From Bifidobacterium aesculapii (GTDB lineage: Bacteria > Actinomycetota > Actinomycetes > Actinomycetales > Bifidobacteriaceae), in the NCBI RefSeq assembly GCF_001417815.1, contig NZ_BCFK01000050.1, forward strand, positions 1 through 61,600: a DNA stretch of 61,600 nt, read 5' to 3'. The notes beneath the pieces are model-generated. The model saw only the letters and a program-made list of their open reading frames with translations. It was not told the origin of the DNA and searched no databases. Both the position numbers and the translations under genes were made by a program. Position 1 is the stretch's first letter. The number at the start of each line of letters is the position of its first letter. Of the stretch, positions 50,487-60,102 are shown piece by piece.

Positions 50487-52979
50487 CTAGTTGGAGGTGA
50501 GGAAGGTCTCGTTGCCGCGGGTGAAGTCAAGCACCGCTCCGGCAAGCTGCGGCGCGTCCGCAAGGTCCGGATCCTCGGCGAGCATGTGCGCTGCGCGTTC
50601 GCGCGCGTCGGTGATGATTTTCGCATCCTTGACGACGCGCAGCAGCTTGAGGCTCGATTTCAAGCCTGATTGCGCGTCGCCGAGCACGTCGCCCGCGCCG
50701 CGCAGCTCCAGATCCGCCTGCGCGATCTTCGCGCCGTCGAGCGAATCATGGATGACCTCGAGACGTGCCTCGGCGGTCGTTCCCGGTTCGGCACGCGAGA
50801 TGAGGAACGCCCAGCTGTTCGTGCCGCCTCGGCCGACGCGCCCGCGCAGCTGGTGCAGCTGTGAAAGCCCGTACCGGTCCGCGTCGAAGATCACGATGCA
50901 GCTGGCCTGCCTGACATCCACGCCCACTTCGATCACCGTCGTGCAGACCAACACGGGCGTCTCCCCGGAGGCGAACGAGTCCATGACCTGCGTCTTCGCA
51001 TCGTCCTTGTCCCTCCCGGTGAGCGTGGCGAACCTGACGCCCGCGAACTGCGGCAGCGCCTTGAGCCGTGCGGCGATCTCCGCGACGGAGTGCAACGGCG
51101 GACGCGCGACCTCCTCGCCGTTCTCGTCGAGCGCGGCGAACATGTCGTCGATACCGTCGGCGGCGCGCGCTCCCCCGCGCGAACCGCCGCCCCTGCCCTC
51201 CTCGTCGTCCGCGTCGATGCGCGCGCACACGATGTACGCGCGTTCCCCCGCGTCGATGCGCGCGCGGATGTGCGAGAACATGCGGCCCATCGTGTTCGCG
51301 TCGTTTTCGTTGACGACGACGGTGCGGATCGGCTTGCGCCCGCCGGGCAGTTCGGTGAGCCACGAGATGTCGAGGTCGCCGAACCAGGTCATGGCGGCGG
51401 TGCGCGGAATCGGCGTGGCGGTCATGACGAGTAGGTGCGGCGCGGTGCCGTCAGCGGATTTCGCGTTCAGCGATTCGCGCTGTTCGACGCCGAACCGATG
51501 CTGTTCGTCGATGACGACCAGTGCGAGGTTCGGTGCCTGGAACGTCTTCGAGAACGCGGCGTGCGTCGACACGATGATGCCCGGCGTGCCGCTCGCGGCG
51601 GCGGCGAGCGCCTTGCGCCGCGCCGCGAGCCGCATGCCGCCGGTGAGCAACGTGACCGGCACGCTCGGCGCCTGCGCGTGCGTTACGGCGTCACCGCCGC
51701 CGTCCATCGCCGCAATCATGCGCGTGATGGTCTCGGCATGCTGTTCGGCGAGTACCTGCGTGGGCGCGACGAGCACCGCCTGATATCCGGCGCCGACGGC
51801 CTGCAGCATCGCGGCGAGTGCGACGACGGTCTTGCCGGAGCCGACCTCGCCCTGCAGCAGCCGCTGCATCGGCGTGGGGCGCGTCATGTCGGCGGCGATG
51901 TCGTCGATCACGGCGCGTTGGCCGCCGGTGAGCGTGAACGGCAGTGAATCGATGAACCTGTCGCGCAGGCTGGTCTCGCCGGATTCCGCCGCATGCGCGT
52001 CGTTTTCGGGTTGAAGCGGGCAGGGGTGTGCGGCGGCCTTGTGCGCGTGGCGTCGCGCCTGGAGCAGCGACGTCTGGCAGATGAACGCCTCCTCGTAGCG
52101 CAGCGTGTCGATGCCTTTGCCGAACGACTGCTTCGATTGAGGCTCGTGGATCGCACGGAACGCGTCGGCCCGGTGCATGAGCCCGCGTGCCGTGCGGATC
52201 GATTCCGGCAGGATGTCGGGAATGGCGTCGGCGAGGGTGGCGGCGAACCGGTCCTCGTCCTCATGGGCCTGCAGGGCGATGTCGTCGGTGCCGGGGGCGG
52301 GCAGGTCGCGCCCTCCGAGCATCCACATGAGGCTCAGTATCGTCTCGTGGATGCGTTCGCTCTTGAGTCTTGCGGACGCATGGTAGATCGGGCGCGGCTT
52401 GGTCACGCGCGCCATCGCCTCGGCGACGGTGGGCGCGTCCCATCCGCCGGAGACGGTGTTCCGGGCGACGGCGGTCTGCCGCCGTGGCGACGCGAAATCC
52501 CGCCACGGATCGTCGCCGTCGAGGGTCCGCGATGGCGCGACGGTGAGGATCTGCGGATGGGTGAACTGCAGGCGCCCCATGTACTCGGACGGCGCTCCGG
52601 CGACGACGACCGTGTTCCCCTCGGCGAAACGCCGCATCAGCCAGTCGATATAGCCTTTTTTGCCGCCGCCGAAGAAGACGAGCTGCGCACTGTCCTCACG
52701 CATGCCGCGCGCGACGGCGGAGACGCTGTCGTCGACGGTGACGATCAGACGCATGTTGCGACCGGAGAAGGTGCGTGCGGAGCGCACGACACCCGCGAAC
52801 GCCATCTGCTGGCCGATGACCGCCTCGCGTACCGCACGCTCGGGCACAGGGGCGGTCACGCGGAACGGATAGTAGGTGAGCGCGTCGCCGACGGTGACGA
52901 TTCCGAACGATTTGAGCGCGGACGCGCGGCGCTTGTTCGCCAGCAGCGCCGCGACCGGAGTGTCCAACGTAATGCCCAT
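50487..52979 (-). CDS. recG: ATP-dependent DNA helicase RecG
   Basis: An 830-residue branch-migration helicase acting on stalled forks and recombination intermediates. It has the N-terminal wedge/OB domain (YYPFR, then FSGRNMRLIVTV), helicase motif I GEVGSGKTVVALAAML, motif II DEQHRFGVEQR, and motif VI QLRGRVGRGG. There is an acidic/Gly insertion (EGRGGGSRGGARAADG) in the second RecA-like domain. The start at 52979 (MGITLDTP) is chosen; upstream in-frame sequence is antisense to rpmB and not RecG-like. Confidence 0.95.
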   Translation of the reverse strand: MGITLDTPVAALLANKRRASALKSFGIVTVGDALTYYPFRVTAPVPERAVREAVIGQQMAFAGVVRSARTFSGRNMRLIVTVDDSVSAVARGMREDSAQLVFFGGGKKGYIDWLMRRFAEGNTVVVAGAPSEYMGRLQFTHPQILTVAPSRTLDGDDPWRDFASPRRQTAVARNTVSGGWDAPTVAEAMARVTKPRPIYHASARLKSERIHETILSLMWMLGGRDLPAPGTDDIALQAHEDEDRFAATLADAIPDILPESIRTARGLMHRADAFRAIHEPQSKQSFGKGIDTLRYEEAFICQTSLLQARRHAHKAAAHPCPLQPENDAHAAESGETSLRDRFIDSLPFTLTGGQRAVIDDIAADMTRPTPMQRLLQGEVGSGKTVVALAAMLQAVGAGYQAVLVAPTQVLAEQHAETITRMIAAMDGGGDAVTHAQAPSVPVTLLTGGMRLAARRKALAAAASGTPGIIVSTHAAFSKTFQAPNLALVVIDEQHRFGVEQRESLNAKSADGTAPHLLVMTATPIPRTAAMTWFGDLDISWLTELPGGRKPIRTVVVNENDANTMGRMFSHIRARIDAGERAYIVCARIDADDEEGRGGGSRGGARAADGIDDMFAALDENGEEVARPPLHSVAEIAARLKALPQFAGVRFATLTGRDKDDAKTQVMDSFASGETPVLVCTTVIEVGVDVRQASCIVIFDADRYGLSQLHQLRGRVGRGGTNSWAFLISRAEPGTTAEARLEVIHDSLDGAKIAQADLELRGAGDVLGDAQSGLKSSLKLLRVVKDAKIITDARERAAHMLAEDPDLADAPQLAGAVLDFTRGNETFLTSN

Positions 52980-53054
52980 AGTCCTGTATTCTCCCACACG
53001 CCGCGGCGGACCGGACAACAGTACCGGAGCCGCGATCGTCGCATGATATGCGAA

Positions 53055-53080
53055 AGCCCCACCGGTGAACCGATGGGGCT
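53055..53080 (-). terminator. Terminator after rpmB
   Basis: Eleven-base arms (53055-53065 and 53070-53080, one mismatch) flank TGAA and on the minus strand are followed by TTTCG. Confidence 0.65.
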
Positions 53081-53106
53081 CCGATACGTTAACGCTGTTC
53101 GCGCAC

Positions 53107-53301
53107 TCACGCAACCACGCGCTGGACCTTGCCGGCCTTGATGCACTTGACGCACACGCGGAGACGAACGTTCTCGCCATCGACCGTGGTACGGACCGGC
53201 TGCAGGTTCGGGCGGAAGGTGCGCTTGTTGCGGATATGCGAGTGAGACACGGTGTATCCGACCTGCGGACCCTTGCCGCACACGTCACAACGAGCTGCCA
53301 T
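53107..53301 (-). CDS. rpmB: 50S ribosomal protein L28
   Basis: A 64-residue large-subunit protein with the N-terminal [20 protein letters not shown] and the later [10 protein letters not shown]; the four cysteines make it the zinc-binding form. The start at 53301 follows AAAGGGAGTCCATC on the minus strand. It precedes recG, a common bacterial order. Confidence 0.97.
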   Translation of the reverse strand: MAARCDVCGKGPQVGYTVSHSHIRNKRTFRPNLQPVRTTVDGENVRLRVCVKCIKAGKVQRVVA

Positions 53302-53636
53302 GATGGACTCCCTTTAACCTTGACTATCAAGTCTGTTTCGCGTCCCGGCCGACCATGCGAACACGTTCAACCGAACACACAACTTCACGAATATATCCCA
53401 GCACGCCGACAAGCGCAACACGGCGTGGAATCCTATGCGATTCCCGTGCGCCACCGGTACGCCTTGGGCGTAGAAGAGGAATTCTACTGGCGATACCGGA
53501 CGCGTAGCGTTCCGATGCCCATTGCGGCACACGCCGCCGCACCTAGAATCACAGGTGAGACCGGACCGAGGATATAGAATGGTCTGGCACCGTCATCACC
53601 GACAGCTGGCGGTTCTTGGGGCTCAAGGAGGACGAC

Positions 53637-54728
53637 ATGTTCGGATTGCACAACACTCTGCACGATACCCTGCACGACGCGACGAACGGCACGGACGCCG
53701 GCGAAGACGCCGCGCACATCCCATCCGTGATCTCGCTCGGCCAGGTGTGGGTCGACATCATGATGGACGTCGACGAGATGCCCGCAGCCGGCGACTTCGC
53801 GATCGCGAACGACACGCGGCCCGTGGTCGGCGGCAGCTACCGGGTGCTGGACGCGGTGGCGCGCATGGGCGTGCCCGCCGAACACGCCGGAATCATCGGC
53901 AACGGCGTGTGGGCGTCGATGGTGCGCAAGGCGTACGAGGAGGCCGGCATCGCGCACGTCGGCCCCTCGCGGCTCGACGCGGATTCCGGATTCCGTCTCG
54001 TCTTCCACGACCAGGATGGGCGCAAGACGTTCGTCGCGCATTACGGCGCGGAGGCGCAGGGCGACGAGACCACGTTCGACGCGCTCGAGCCGGGCGCGGG
54101 CGACGTGGTGCATATCAGCGGCAACACGATGCTCGACCACACGGCCACCGGCATCGACGGATTCGTGGCCCGCGCCGGCACCGATCCGAAGACGCGGCCG
54201 TACCGACTCGTCATCAACCCGACCAACACCCTGAAACTCGTCAACGACCATCTGCTGGAGGATCTCGTGCTCGCACGCCCGATCTGGTCATGCAACCGTC
54301 AGGAGGCGACGACGCTGGCCGACCGGCTCGGCGTGCCCATCGACGAGGAGGCGGCGCTCACCGTCGGCGGAGGCTTCGACCAGGCGATGAACACCTTGTG
54401 CGACGCGCTCGGCAACGCGTTGCGCGCCCCGCTGGTCGTGCGCGCCGGATCGCGCGGCGCCTGGGTGCGCGAGCCCGGCGGCGCGGTGGAGCACATCGAG
54501 GGATTCCCGACGAAGGGCGTGCACACACGCTCCGCCGGCGCATGCCATACGGGGGCGACGTGCGCGATGCTGGCGAAGGGATGGTCGCTCGCGGACGCGG
54601 TGCGGATCGCGAACGCCGCCGCCTCGCTGGCGATCCAGCGCAACCAGGGCGGCGTGCCGATCTGCCCCTCCTACGACGAGGCCGTCGCCTTGGCGGGGAC
54701 CGTGGAATCGGGGCCGCAGACGGCATAA
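53637..54728 (+). CDS. PfkB/ribokinase-family protein lacking the usual catalytic Asp
   Basis: A 363-residue ribokinase-fold protein. It has an N-terminal disordered part (1-30), the first PfkB region VVGGSYRVLDAVARMG, and the NPTNTLKL and CNRQEATTLADRLG segments. The second signature, normally DTxGAGD, reads HTRSAGACHTGA (residues 296-307), so the catalytic base Asp is replaced by Ala302. The rest of the anion-hole region is kept. It may bind but not phosphorylate its ligand. The start at 53637 follows CAAGGAGGACGAC. An MFS transporter gene follows 87 bases downstream. Confidence 0.8.
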   Translation: MFGLHNTLHDTLHDATNGTDAGEDAAHIPSVISLGQVWVDIMMDVDEMPAAGDFAIANDTRPVVGGSYRVLDAVARMGVPAEHAGIIGNGVWASMVRKAYEEAGIAHVGPSRLDADSGFRLVFHDQDGRKTFVAHYGAEAQGDETTFDALEPGAGDVVHISGNTMLDHTATGIDGFVARAGTDPKTRPYRLVINPTNTLKLVNDHLLEDLVLARPIWSCNRQEATTLADRLGVPIDEEAALTVGGGFDQAMNTLCDALGNALRAPLVVRAGSRGAWVREPGGAVEHIEGFPTKGVHTRSAGACHTGATCAMLAKGWSLADAVRIANAAASLAIQRNQGGVPICPSYDEAVALAGTVESGPQTA

Positions 54729-54815
54729 TTCATACTGCGTTCACCTTGCCAGACCCGCCGTTCCAGCTCGCTCCCCTACGATTGAATGCGATTCGAGACC
54801 GTAGGGAGAACGCAC

Positions 54816-56129
54816 ATGTCCCAGAACGCCACCACAACCGCCCCGCAAGGCGCCCCCGCCGACGCCTTGGCCAGGCTCACCACGCGCGAGAAGAAGTGGA
54901 TTGTCTACGACGTGGGCAACTCCGCGTTCGTGCTGCTGTCCACGGCGGTCATCCCGATCTACGCGAAGTCGCTGATGCCCGCGGACGGCAACATCGTGTC
55001 CGCATGGGGGTATGCGCAGACGATCGCCTCGCTGGTCATCGCGTTGCTCATGCCGTTGCTCGGCTCGATCGCGGACGTGCAGGGCATGAAGATCAGGTTC
55101 TTCCTCGGGTTCTTCGGCACGGGCGTGGTGATGTGCTGCGCGATGGCCCTGCCGCTGACCTGGCTGCCGTTCCTCATCGTCTACGTGCTCGCCACGATAG
55201 GCCTCAACGGTTCGCTCACGTTCTATGATTCGATGCTCATCGACACCACGACCAACGAGCGCATGGACAAGGTGTCCTCGCACGGCTACGGCTGGGGCTA
55301 TGTGGGCTCCACCATCCCGTTCATCGCGTGCATCGCGCTGATCTTCGGCGGACCGGCGGTCTTCGGATGGTCCACAGTGGCCTGCACGCGCGCCGCGTTC
55401 GTGATCACGGCGCTGTGGTGGGTGGCGTTCACAGTGCCGCTGCTGACCAGCTACACGCAGGTCCACTACCGTGCGACGCGCGAGCATGCGCGCGAGGCGG
55501 TCGCGGGCACGTTCCGCGAGCTCGGATCCACGTTCGGCAAGATCGTGAAGAACAAGCCACTGTGGATGTTCATGGTCGCGTTCTTCTTCTACATCGATGC
55601 GGTGAACACGGTGATCTCGATGAGCACCTCGTACGGCACGCAGCTCGGCATCGATTCCACGCAGCTCGTGGTGGCGCTGCTGGTCACGCAGTTCGTGGCG
55701 TTCCCCTGCGCGATCATCTACGGCCGTCTCGCCGGCCGCTTCGGCTGCAAGCCGATGATCATGGCCGCCGTGGTGGCGTACATGTGCATCGTGTTCTTCG
55801 CCACGTTCTTCCTCAAGGCGGCGCCCGAGTTCTGGATTCTCGCGATTCTGGTGGGCATGTTCCAAGGCGGCATCCAGGCGCTGTCGCGTTCCTATTACGG
55901 CAAGATCATTCCCAAGGACCACGCGAACGAGTACTACGGCTTCTACGACATCTTCGGCAAGACCGCCTCGATCCTCGGCACGTTCCTCGTGGCCACGACG
56001 ACTACGCTGACCGGCAACGCCTCGCTCGGCGTGCTCTCCATCGCGATCCTGCTGGTGGTGGCGCTTGTCTTCCTCACGTTGCAGAAAGATCCTACGCGGA
56101 CGGCGACGGCCTCGGCCCGGATCGCCTGA
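54816..56129 (+). CDS. UMF1-type MFS transporter
   Basis: A 437-residue membrane protein with about twelve segments of the UMF1/Atg22-like MFS branch. Family landmarks are REKKWIVYDVGNSAFVLL at the first segment, FYDSMLIDTTTNERMDKVSS, HGYGWGYVGSTIPF, and GGIQALSRSYYGKIIPKDH. Substrates of bacterial members are mostly unknown. The start at 54816 follows GTAGGGAGAACGCAC. It is probably co-transcribed with the upstream PfkB-like gene, suggesting a nucleoside or sugar link. Confidence 0.88.
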   Translation: MSQNATTTAPQGAPADALARLTTREKKWIVYDVGNSAFVLLSTAVIPIYAKSLMPADGNIVSAWGYAQTIASLVIALLMPLLGSIADVQGMKIRFFLGFFGTGVVMCCAMALPLTWLPFLIVYVLATIGLNGSLTFYDSMLIDTTTNERMDKVSSHGYGWGYVGSTIPFIACIALIFGGPAVFGWSTVACTRAAFVITALWWVAFTVPLLTSYTQVHYRATREHAREAVAGTFRELGSTFGKIVKNKPLWMFMVAFFFYIDAVNTVISMSTSYGTQLGIDSTQLVVALLVTQFVAFPCAIIYGRLAGRFGCKPMIMAAVVAYMCIVFFATFFLKAAPEFWILAILVGMFQGGIQALSRSYYGKIIPKDHANEYYGFYDIFGKTASILGTFLVATTTTLTGNASLGVLSIAILLVVALVFLTLQKDPTRTATASARIA

Positions 56130-56145
56130 ATCTCCCGCCAAACCG

Positions 56146-56167
56146 AGCCCCCTCTGTTGAGGGGGCT
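56146..56167. terminator. Hairpin between the MFS and VOC genes
   Basis: AGCCCCCTC (56146-56154) and GAGGGGGCT (56159-56167) pair perfectly around TGTT, between convergent genes. Confidence 0.6.
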
Positions 56168-56250
56168 GTCAGCGAAGCCGACTGGGGAGAGCACGGTTCG
56201 CCCGTTCAGACGAACAGCGCGTCCGCTTCCCTTGCGGCCGATCAGCGCCT

Positions 56251-56616
56251 CTAACGCAGGCAGGCCTCGATGTTGTTGCCGTCGGGGTCGTGGATGAACG
56301 CGGCGTAGTACGTCGGCCCGTAGTTCGGGCGCGGACCGGGCTGGCCGTTGTCCGTGCCGCCCGCCTCGAGCCCGGCCTTGTGGAACGCCTTGACGGCGTC
56401 CTCGTCGGCCGCGTGGAACGCCAGATGCGTCGGGACGACCGGGTTGCCGTCCTTCGGGGATTCCAGCCACACGCTGTCGCCGTCCGCCTTGTTCGCAAAG
56501 CACACCGCGCCCGGGAAATCATGCTTCTTCACATAGCCGAGCGGGGCGAGCAGATGCTCGTAGAATCCGGCGCGTTCATTGGCGTCCTTGACGAAAAGTC
56601 CGACATGATCGATCAT
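56251..56616 (-). CDS. VOC-family (glyoxalase-like) protein
   Basis: A 121-residue vicinal-oxygen-chelate-fold protein. It begins MIDHVGLFVKDANERAGFYE with His3 as a likely metal ligand, and ends with the second beta-alpha-beta unit HDPDGNNIEACLR. Members include lactoylglutathione lyases and resistance proteins; the substrate is not clear. The start at 56616 follows CAAGGAGGTAGCC on the minus strand. Confidence 0.87.
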   Translation of the reverse strand: MIDHVGLFVKDANERAGFYEHLLAPLGYVKKHDFPGAVCFANKADGDSVWLESPKDGNPVVPTHLAFHAADEDAVKAFHKAGLEAGGTDNGQPGPRPNYGPTYYAAFIHDPDGNNIEACLR

Positions 56617-56690
56617 GGCTACCTCCTTGTTTCCGCCGTCCGGGAATGCCTCGGGCGGCACCGTCTCCAGTGTAGCCGGATTTGCCGGAA

Positions 56691-57095
56691 TCAGCGTCCG
56701 AGCAGACCGGAGATCTGGCCGATGACGTCGCCGGGCAGACCGGCCTGCTCTGCGATGGCGCCGAAATCGAGGTTCGCGCCCTGTTCGCCGATCATGCCGG
56801 CCACGGCACCGATCTGATCGGCGGAGACGTGCTCCTGCGCCAGTGCGGCGAGGTCGCCGAGCTGTTCGGGATTGAGATGGTCGCCGGCGACCTGTGCGAT
56901 CTCGCCCAGCTGGCCGGCGTCGAACTGCTCCGTGACGGCGGCGGGCAGGTCGCTGAGCGAGCTCAGATCGGCACCGCCCGGGAACTGTTGGGCGATATTG
57001 CCGATGATGTCGCCCGCGGCCCCGCCGAACACGCCTTCGGCGACGCCGCCCAGATGCTCGGATGCCAGATTCCTGATGCTGTCGAACAATCCCAT
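56691..57095 (-). CDS. Hypothetical protein, 134 aa, repeat-helical
   Basis: I do not recognise the family with confidence. The protein is small, acidic, Gly/Ala/Gln/Leu-rich, and looks like a run of short helices (IGNIAQQFPGGADLSSLSDL, QLGEIAQVAG, QLGDLAALAQ, QIGAVAGMIGEQ), giving a degenerate repeat of about 15 residues. It has no Cys, no membrane segment and no signal peptide. The start at 57095 (MGLFDSIR) follows GAAGGGGTGTGAC on the minus strand. Confidence 0.65.
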   Translation of the reverse strand: MGLFDSIRNLASEHLGGVAEGVFGGAAGDIIGNIAQQFPGGADLSSLSDLPAAVTEQFDAGQLGEIAQVAGDHLNPEQLGDLAALAQEHVSADQIGAVAGMIGEQGANLDFGAIAEQAGLPGDVIGQISGLLGR

Positions 57096-57204
57096 GTCAC
57101 ACCCCTTCATTGATGACTATGTGGTTGCCGACTACTGTACAGCACGATTGTGGCAACCTGCTGGCTATGGGCCGATGATGACCTGGACGACGTCCCGCAT
57201 ACGG

Positions 57205-57238
57205 GCAAGCCCCCTCGTTCGGGAACGAGGGGGCTTGC
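57205..57238. terminator. Terminator downstream of adhE
   Basis: Perfect 16-base arms (57205-57220 and 57223-57238) with a two-base centre follow the adhE stop on the minus strand. No T-tract. Confidence 0.65.
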
Positions 57239-57262
57239 GGAATTACAGGACACCTACCGAGT

Positions 57263-59992
57263 TCAGCGTTCGGAGGCTTCTTCGGTGGCGGCGAGGCCTT
57301 CGCGTTCGACGCGGATCTTGTGGCCTTCCTCCTGGCGCACGCCGTAGTAGGCGGCGATGGCGATGTCCTTCATGTCGTTGATGAGCGGGATGCGCGGGTT
57401 CGCGGGCGTGCACTGGTCCTCGTAGGCGCGCATGCCGATCTGGTCGAGCACGCTCCAGAAGTAGTCCTCGTCCACGCCGCACTCCTGGAAGCTCTTGTTC
57501 ATGCCGAGCTTGTTGTCGCGGTAGTCCTCCACGGCCTTCGCGAGGTTCTCCACGGCCTCGGCCGGGGTCTTGCCCGGGTCGACGCCGAGGTTCACGGCGA
57601 TGTCGCGGTAGCGTTCGTCGGCGATGTACTTGTTGTACTTCGGCCAGCTGGTGGGCTCCTCCGGGACCTGCCCGTTGTAGCGGATCACGTACGGCAGCAG
57701 GATCGAGTTCGTGCGGCCGTGCGCGATGTGACACAGGGCGCCGATCGTGTGGGCCATGCCGTGGCACATGCCCAGGAACGCGGAGCCGAACGCCATGCCG
57801 GCCATCGTGGCCGCGTTGTGCATCTTCTCCTGCGCGTTGGTCTTGGCCAGGCCGGGCTCGCCGTTAACGGACTCCGCCAGGTTGTCCCAGATGAGCTTGG
57901 CGGCGTGCAGGGCCATGCCGTCGGTGAAGTCGTTCGCATACACGGACACGTACGCCTCGAAACTGTGGGTCAGCGCGTCGAAGCCGGCGTCCGAGGCGAG
58001 CTTCCTAGGCTGGGTGCGGGCGAGCACCGGATCCACGATCGCGACCGACGGGGTCAGCGCGTAGTCGGTGATCGGGTACTTGTAGCCGGTCTTGTGGTCG
58101 GTGATCACGGCGAACGGCGTGACCTCGGAACCGGTGCCGGACGAGGTCGGGATGCACACGAGCTTGGCCTTCTTGCCCAGCGGCGGGATCTTGAACGCGC
58201 GCTTGCGGATGTCGAAGAACTTCTCGCGCACGTCGGAGAAGCTGATCTCCGGGTGCTCGTACAGCAGCCACATGATCTTGGACGCGTCCATCGGCGAGCC
58301 GCCGCCGACCGCGATGATCGTGTCCGGCTCGAACTCCTCGCGCATCATCTCCGCGCCGCGTTCGACGGTCTCGACGCTCGGCTCCGGCTCGACGTAGTCG
58401 ATGATGCGGAACGTGACGTTGTTCGCGCGGGCGCGCAGCTGGTCGATGATCTTGTCGACCACGCCGAGCTGCTCCATGACCTTGTCGCACACGATCACGG
58501 CCTTCTCGATGCCGTACATGTCGCGCAGGTACTTGATCGCGTTCGGCTCGAAGTACGTCTTGGCCGGGATCTTGAACCACTGCATGTTGTTGTTCCTCCG
58601 AGCGATGCGCTTGATGTTCACCAGATTCACGGCCTGCACGTTGCCCGACACCGAGTTGCCGCCGTACGAGCCGCAGCCCAAGGTCAGCGACGGGGCGATC
58701 GCGTTGTAGATGTCGCCGATGCCGCCCAGCGAGCTCGGCTGGTTCCAGATGATGCGGCAGGCGTGCATCCTCAGGCCATACTCGCGCACCAGCTCCTGGT
58801 TGTTGGTGTGGATGGCGGCGGTGTGGCCGGCGCCCAGCTTGAGCATCGCCTCGCACATCTCGAACGCCTGCTCCTTGGAGTCGGCCTTGAGGACGGCCTG
58901 GACCGGGGCGAGCTTCTCGTGGGTGAGCGGCTCGTTGTCCGACACCTCCGTGCACTCGGCGCACAGGATCGTCGCGTCCGCGGGGATCTCGAAGCCGGCG
59001 GCCTTGGCGATGTACTGCGGGGACTTGCCCGGCACCACGGAGTTGAGCTTCGGGGTCTGGCCGGAGCCGGCGGTGCAGCCGAACATGTACTGCTCGAGCT
59101 TGGCCTTCTCCTCCGCGTTCACGAAGTACGCCTTGCGGCGCTTGAGCTCCTTGACGAGCGGCGCGTACACGTCTTTGTGGGCGATGATGGCCTGCTCGGT
59201 CGCGCAGATCATGCCGTAGTCGAAGTGCTTGGACAGCACCAGGTCGTTCGCGGCGCGCACGATGTCCACGTCCGCGTCGACGTACGCGGGGGCGTTGCCC
59301 GCGCCGACGCCGAGGGCCGGCTTGCCGGAGGAGTACGCGGCCTTGACCATGCCCGGACCGCCCGTCGCGAGGATCGTCGCGATGCCGTCATGCTTCATCA
59401 GCGCGCCGGTCGCCTCGATCGACGGGTGCTCGATCCACTGGATGCAATCCTCAGGGGCGCCCGCCTCGATCGCGGCGTCGCGCACGATGCGCGCGGCTTC
59501 GACGGAGCACTTCTGCGCGCCCGGGTGGAAGCCGAAGATGATCGGGCAGCGGGTCTTCAGCGCGATCAGCGACTTGAAAATCGCCGTCGAGGTCGGGTTC
59601 GTCACCGGGGTGACGCCGGCGACGACACCGACCGGCTCGGCGACCTCGTCGATGCCCAGCACGTCGTCCTCACGGATGATGCCGACGGTCTTCTGACCCG
59701 CCAGATAGTTGGTCACGTGCTCGCACGCGAAGATGTTCTTCGTGGCCTTGTCCTCGACCAGGCCACGGCCGGTCTCGTCGACGGCCATCTTCGCGAGCAC
59801 CAGGTGCTTGTTCAGCGCGGCGACGGACGCCTTCGCCACGATATGATCGACCTGCTTCTGATCGAGCTTCTCGAACGCGTCCAACGCCTTCAGGCCCTTG
59901 GCGACAAGGGCATCGACCTCGGCCTGCGCCGCGGCCTGCTTCTCTTCCGGGCTCGGTTTGGTGGGAGCCTCGGTCTTCTTCGCTTCTGCCAT
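57263..59992 (-). CDS. adhE: Bifunctional acetaldehyde-CoA / alcohol dehydrogenase
   Basis: A 909-residue fused enzyme that reduces acetyl-CoA to ethanol with two NADH, re-oxidising the NADH formed by fermentation. The N-terminal aldehyde dehydrogenase half (about 1-450) has the catalytic Cys in DYGMICATEQAI; a linker leads to the Fe-dependent alcohol dehydrogenase half (about 470-909) with GGGSPMDASK and the metal-binding GMCHGMAHTIGALCHIAHG. Length fits AdhE. The start at 59992 follows CGAGGAGGATTC on the minus strand. A Rex-like site lies 93-110 bases upstream. It is divergent from a ROK regulator. Confidence 0.97.
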   Translation of the reverse strand: MAEAKKTEAPTKPSPEEKQAAAQAEVDALVAKGLKALDAFEKLDQKQVDHIVAKASVAALNKHLVLAKMAVDETGRGLVEDKATKNIFACEHVTNYLAGQKTVGIIREDDVLGIDEVAEPVGVVAGVTPVTNPTSTAIFKSLIALKTRCPIIFGFHPGAQKCSVEAARIVRDAAIEAGAPEDCIQWIEHPSIEATGALMKHDGIATILATGGPGMVKAAYSSGKPALGVGAGNAPAYVDADVDIVRAANDLVLSKHFDYGMICATEQAIIAHKDVYAPLVKELKRRKAYFVNAEEKAKLEQYMFGCTAGSGQTPKLNSVVPGKSPQYIAKAAGFEIPADATILCAECTEVSDNEPLTHEKLAPVQAVLKADSKEQAFEMCEAMLKLGAGHTAAIHTNNQELVREYGLRMHACRIIWNQPSSLGGIGDIYNAIAPSLTLGCGSYGGNSVSGNVQAVNLVNIKRIARRNNNMQWFKIPAKTYFEPNAIKYLRDMYGIEKAVIVCDKVMEQLGVVDKIIDQLRARANNVTFRIIDYVEPEPSVETVERGAEMMREEFEPDTIIAVGGGSPMDASKIMWLLYEHPEISFSDVREKFFDIRKRAFKIPPLGKKAKLVCIPTSSGTGSEVTPFAVITDHKTGYKYPITDYALTPSVAIVDPVLARTQPRKLASDAGFDALTHSFEAYVSVYANDFTDGMALHAAKLIWDNLAESVNGEPGLAKTNAQEKMHNAATMAGMAFGSAFLGMCHGMAHTIGALCHIAHGRTNSILLPYVIRYNGQVPEEPTSWPKYNKYIADERYRDIAVNLGVDPGKTPAEAVENLAKAVEDYRDNKLGMNKSFQECGVDEDYFWSVLDQIGMRAYEDQCTPANPRIPLINDMKDIAIAAYYGVRQEEGHKIRVEREGLAATEEASER

Positions 59993-60084
59993 GAATCCTC
60001 CTCGATTTGCCGGTGCAAATTCGTTGTATGGAATCTCCCGCCCGTAGGCGGACATCGTTCAGCACACTCAACCTTGGGTTGCTT

Positions 60085-60102
60085 ATGTGGCCTGCGTCAC
60101 AA
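60085..60102. promoter_or_regulatory. Rex-like operator upstream of adhE
   Basis: On the minus strand TTGTGACGCAGGCCACAT matches the Rex consensus TTGTG-N8-CACAA except at the last base. It abuts an AT-rich -10-like TATATT (60101-60106, minus strand), where a repressor would block transcription. Confidence 0.5.
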
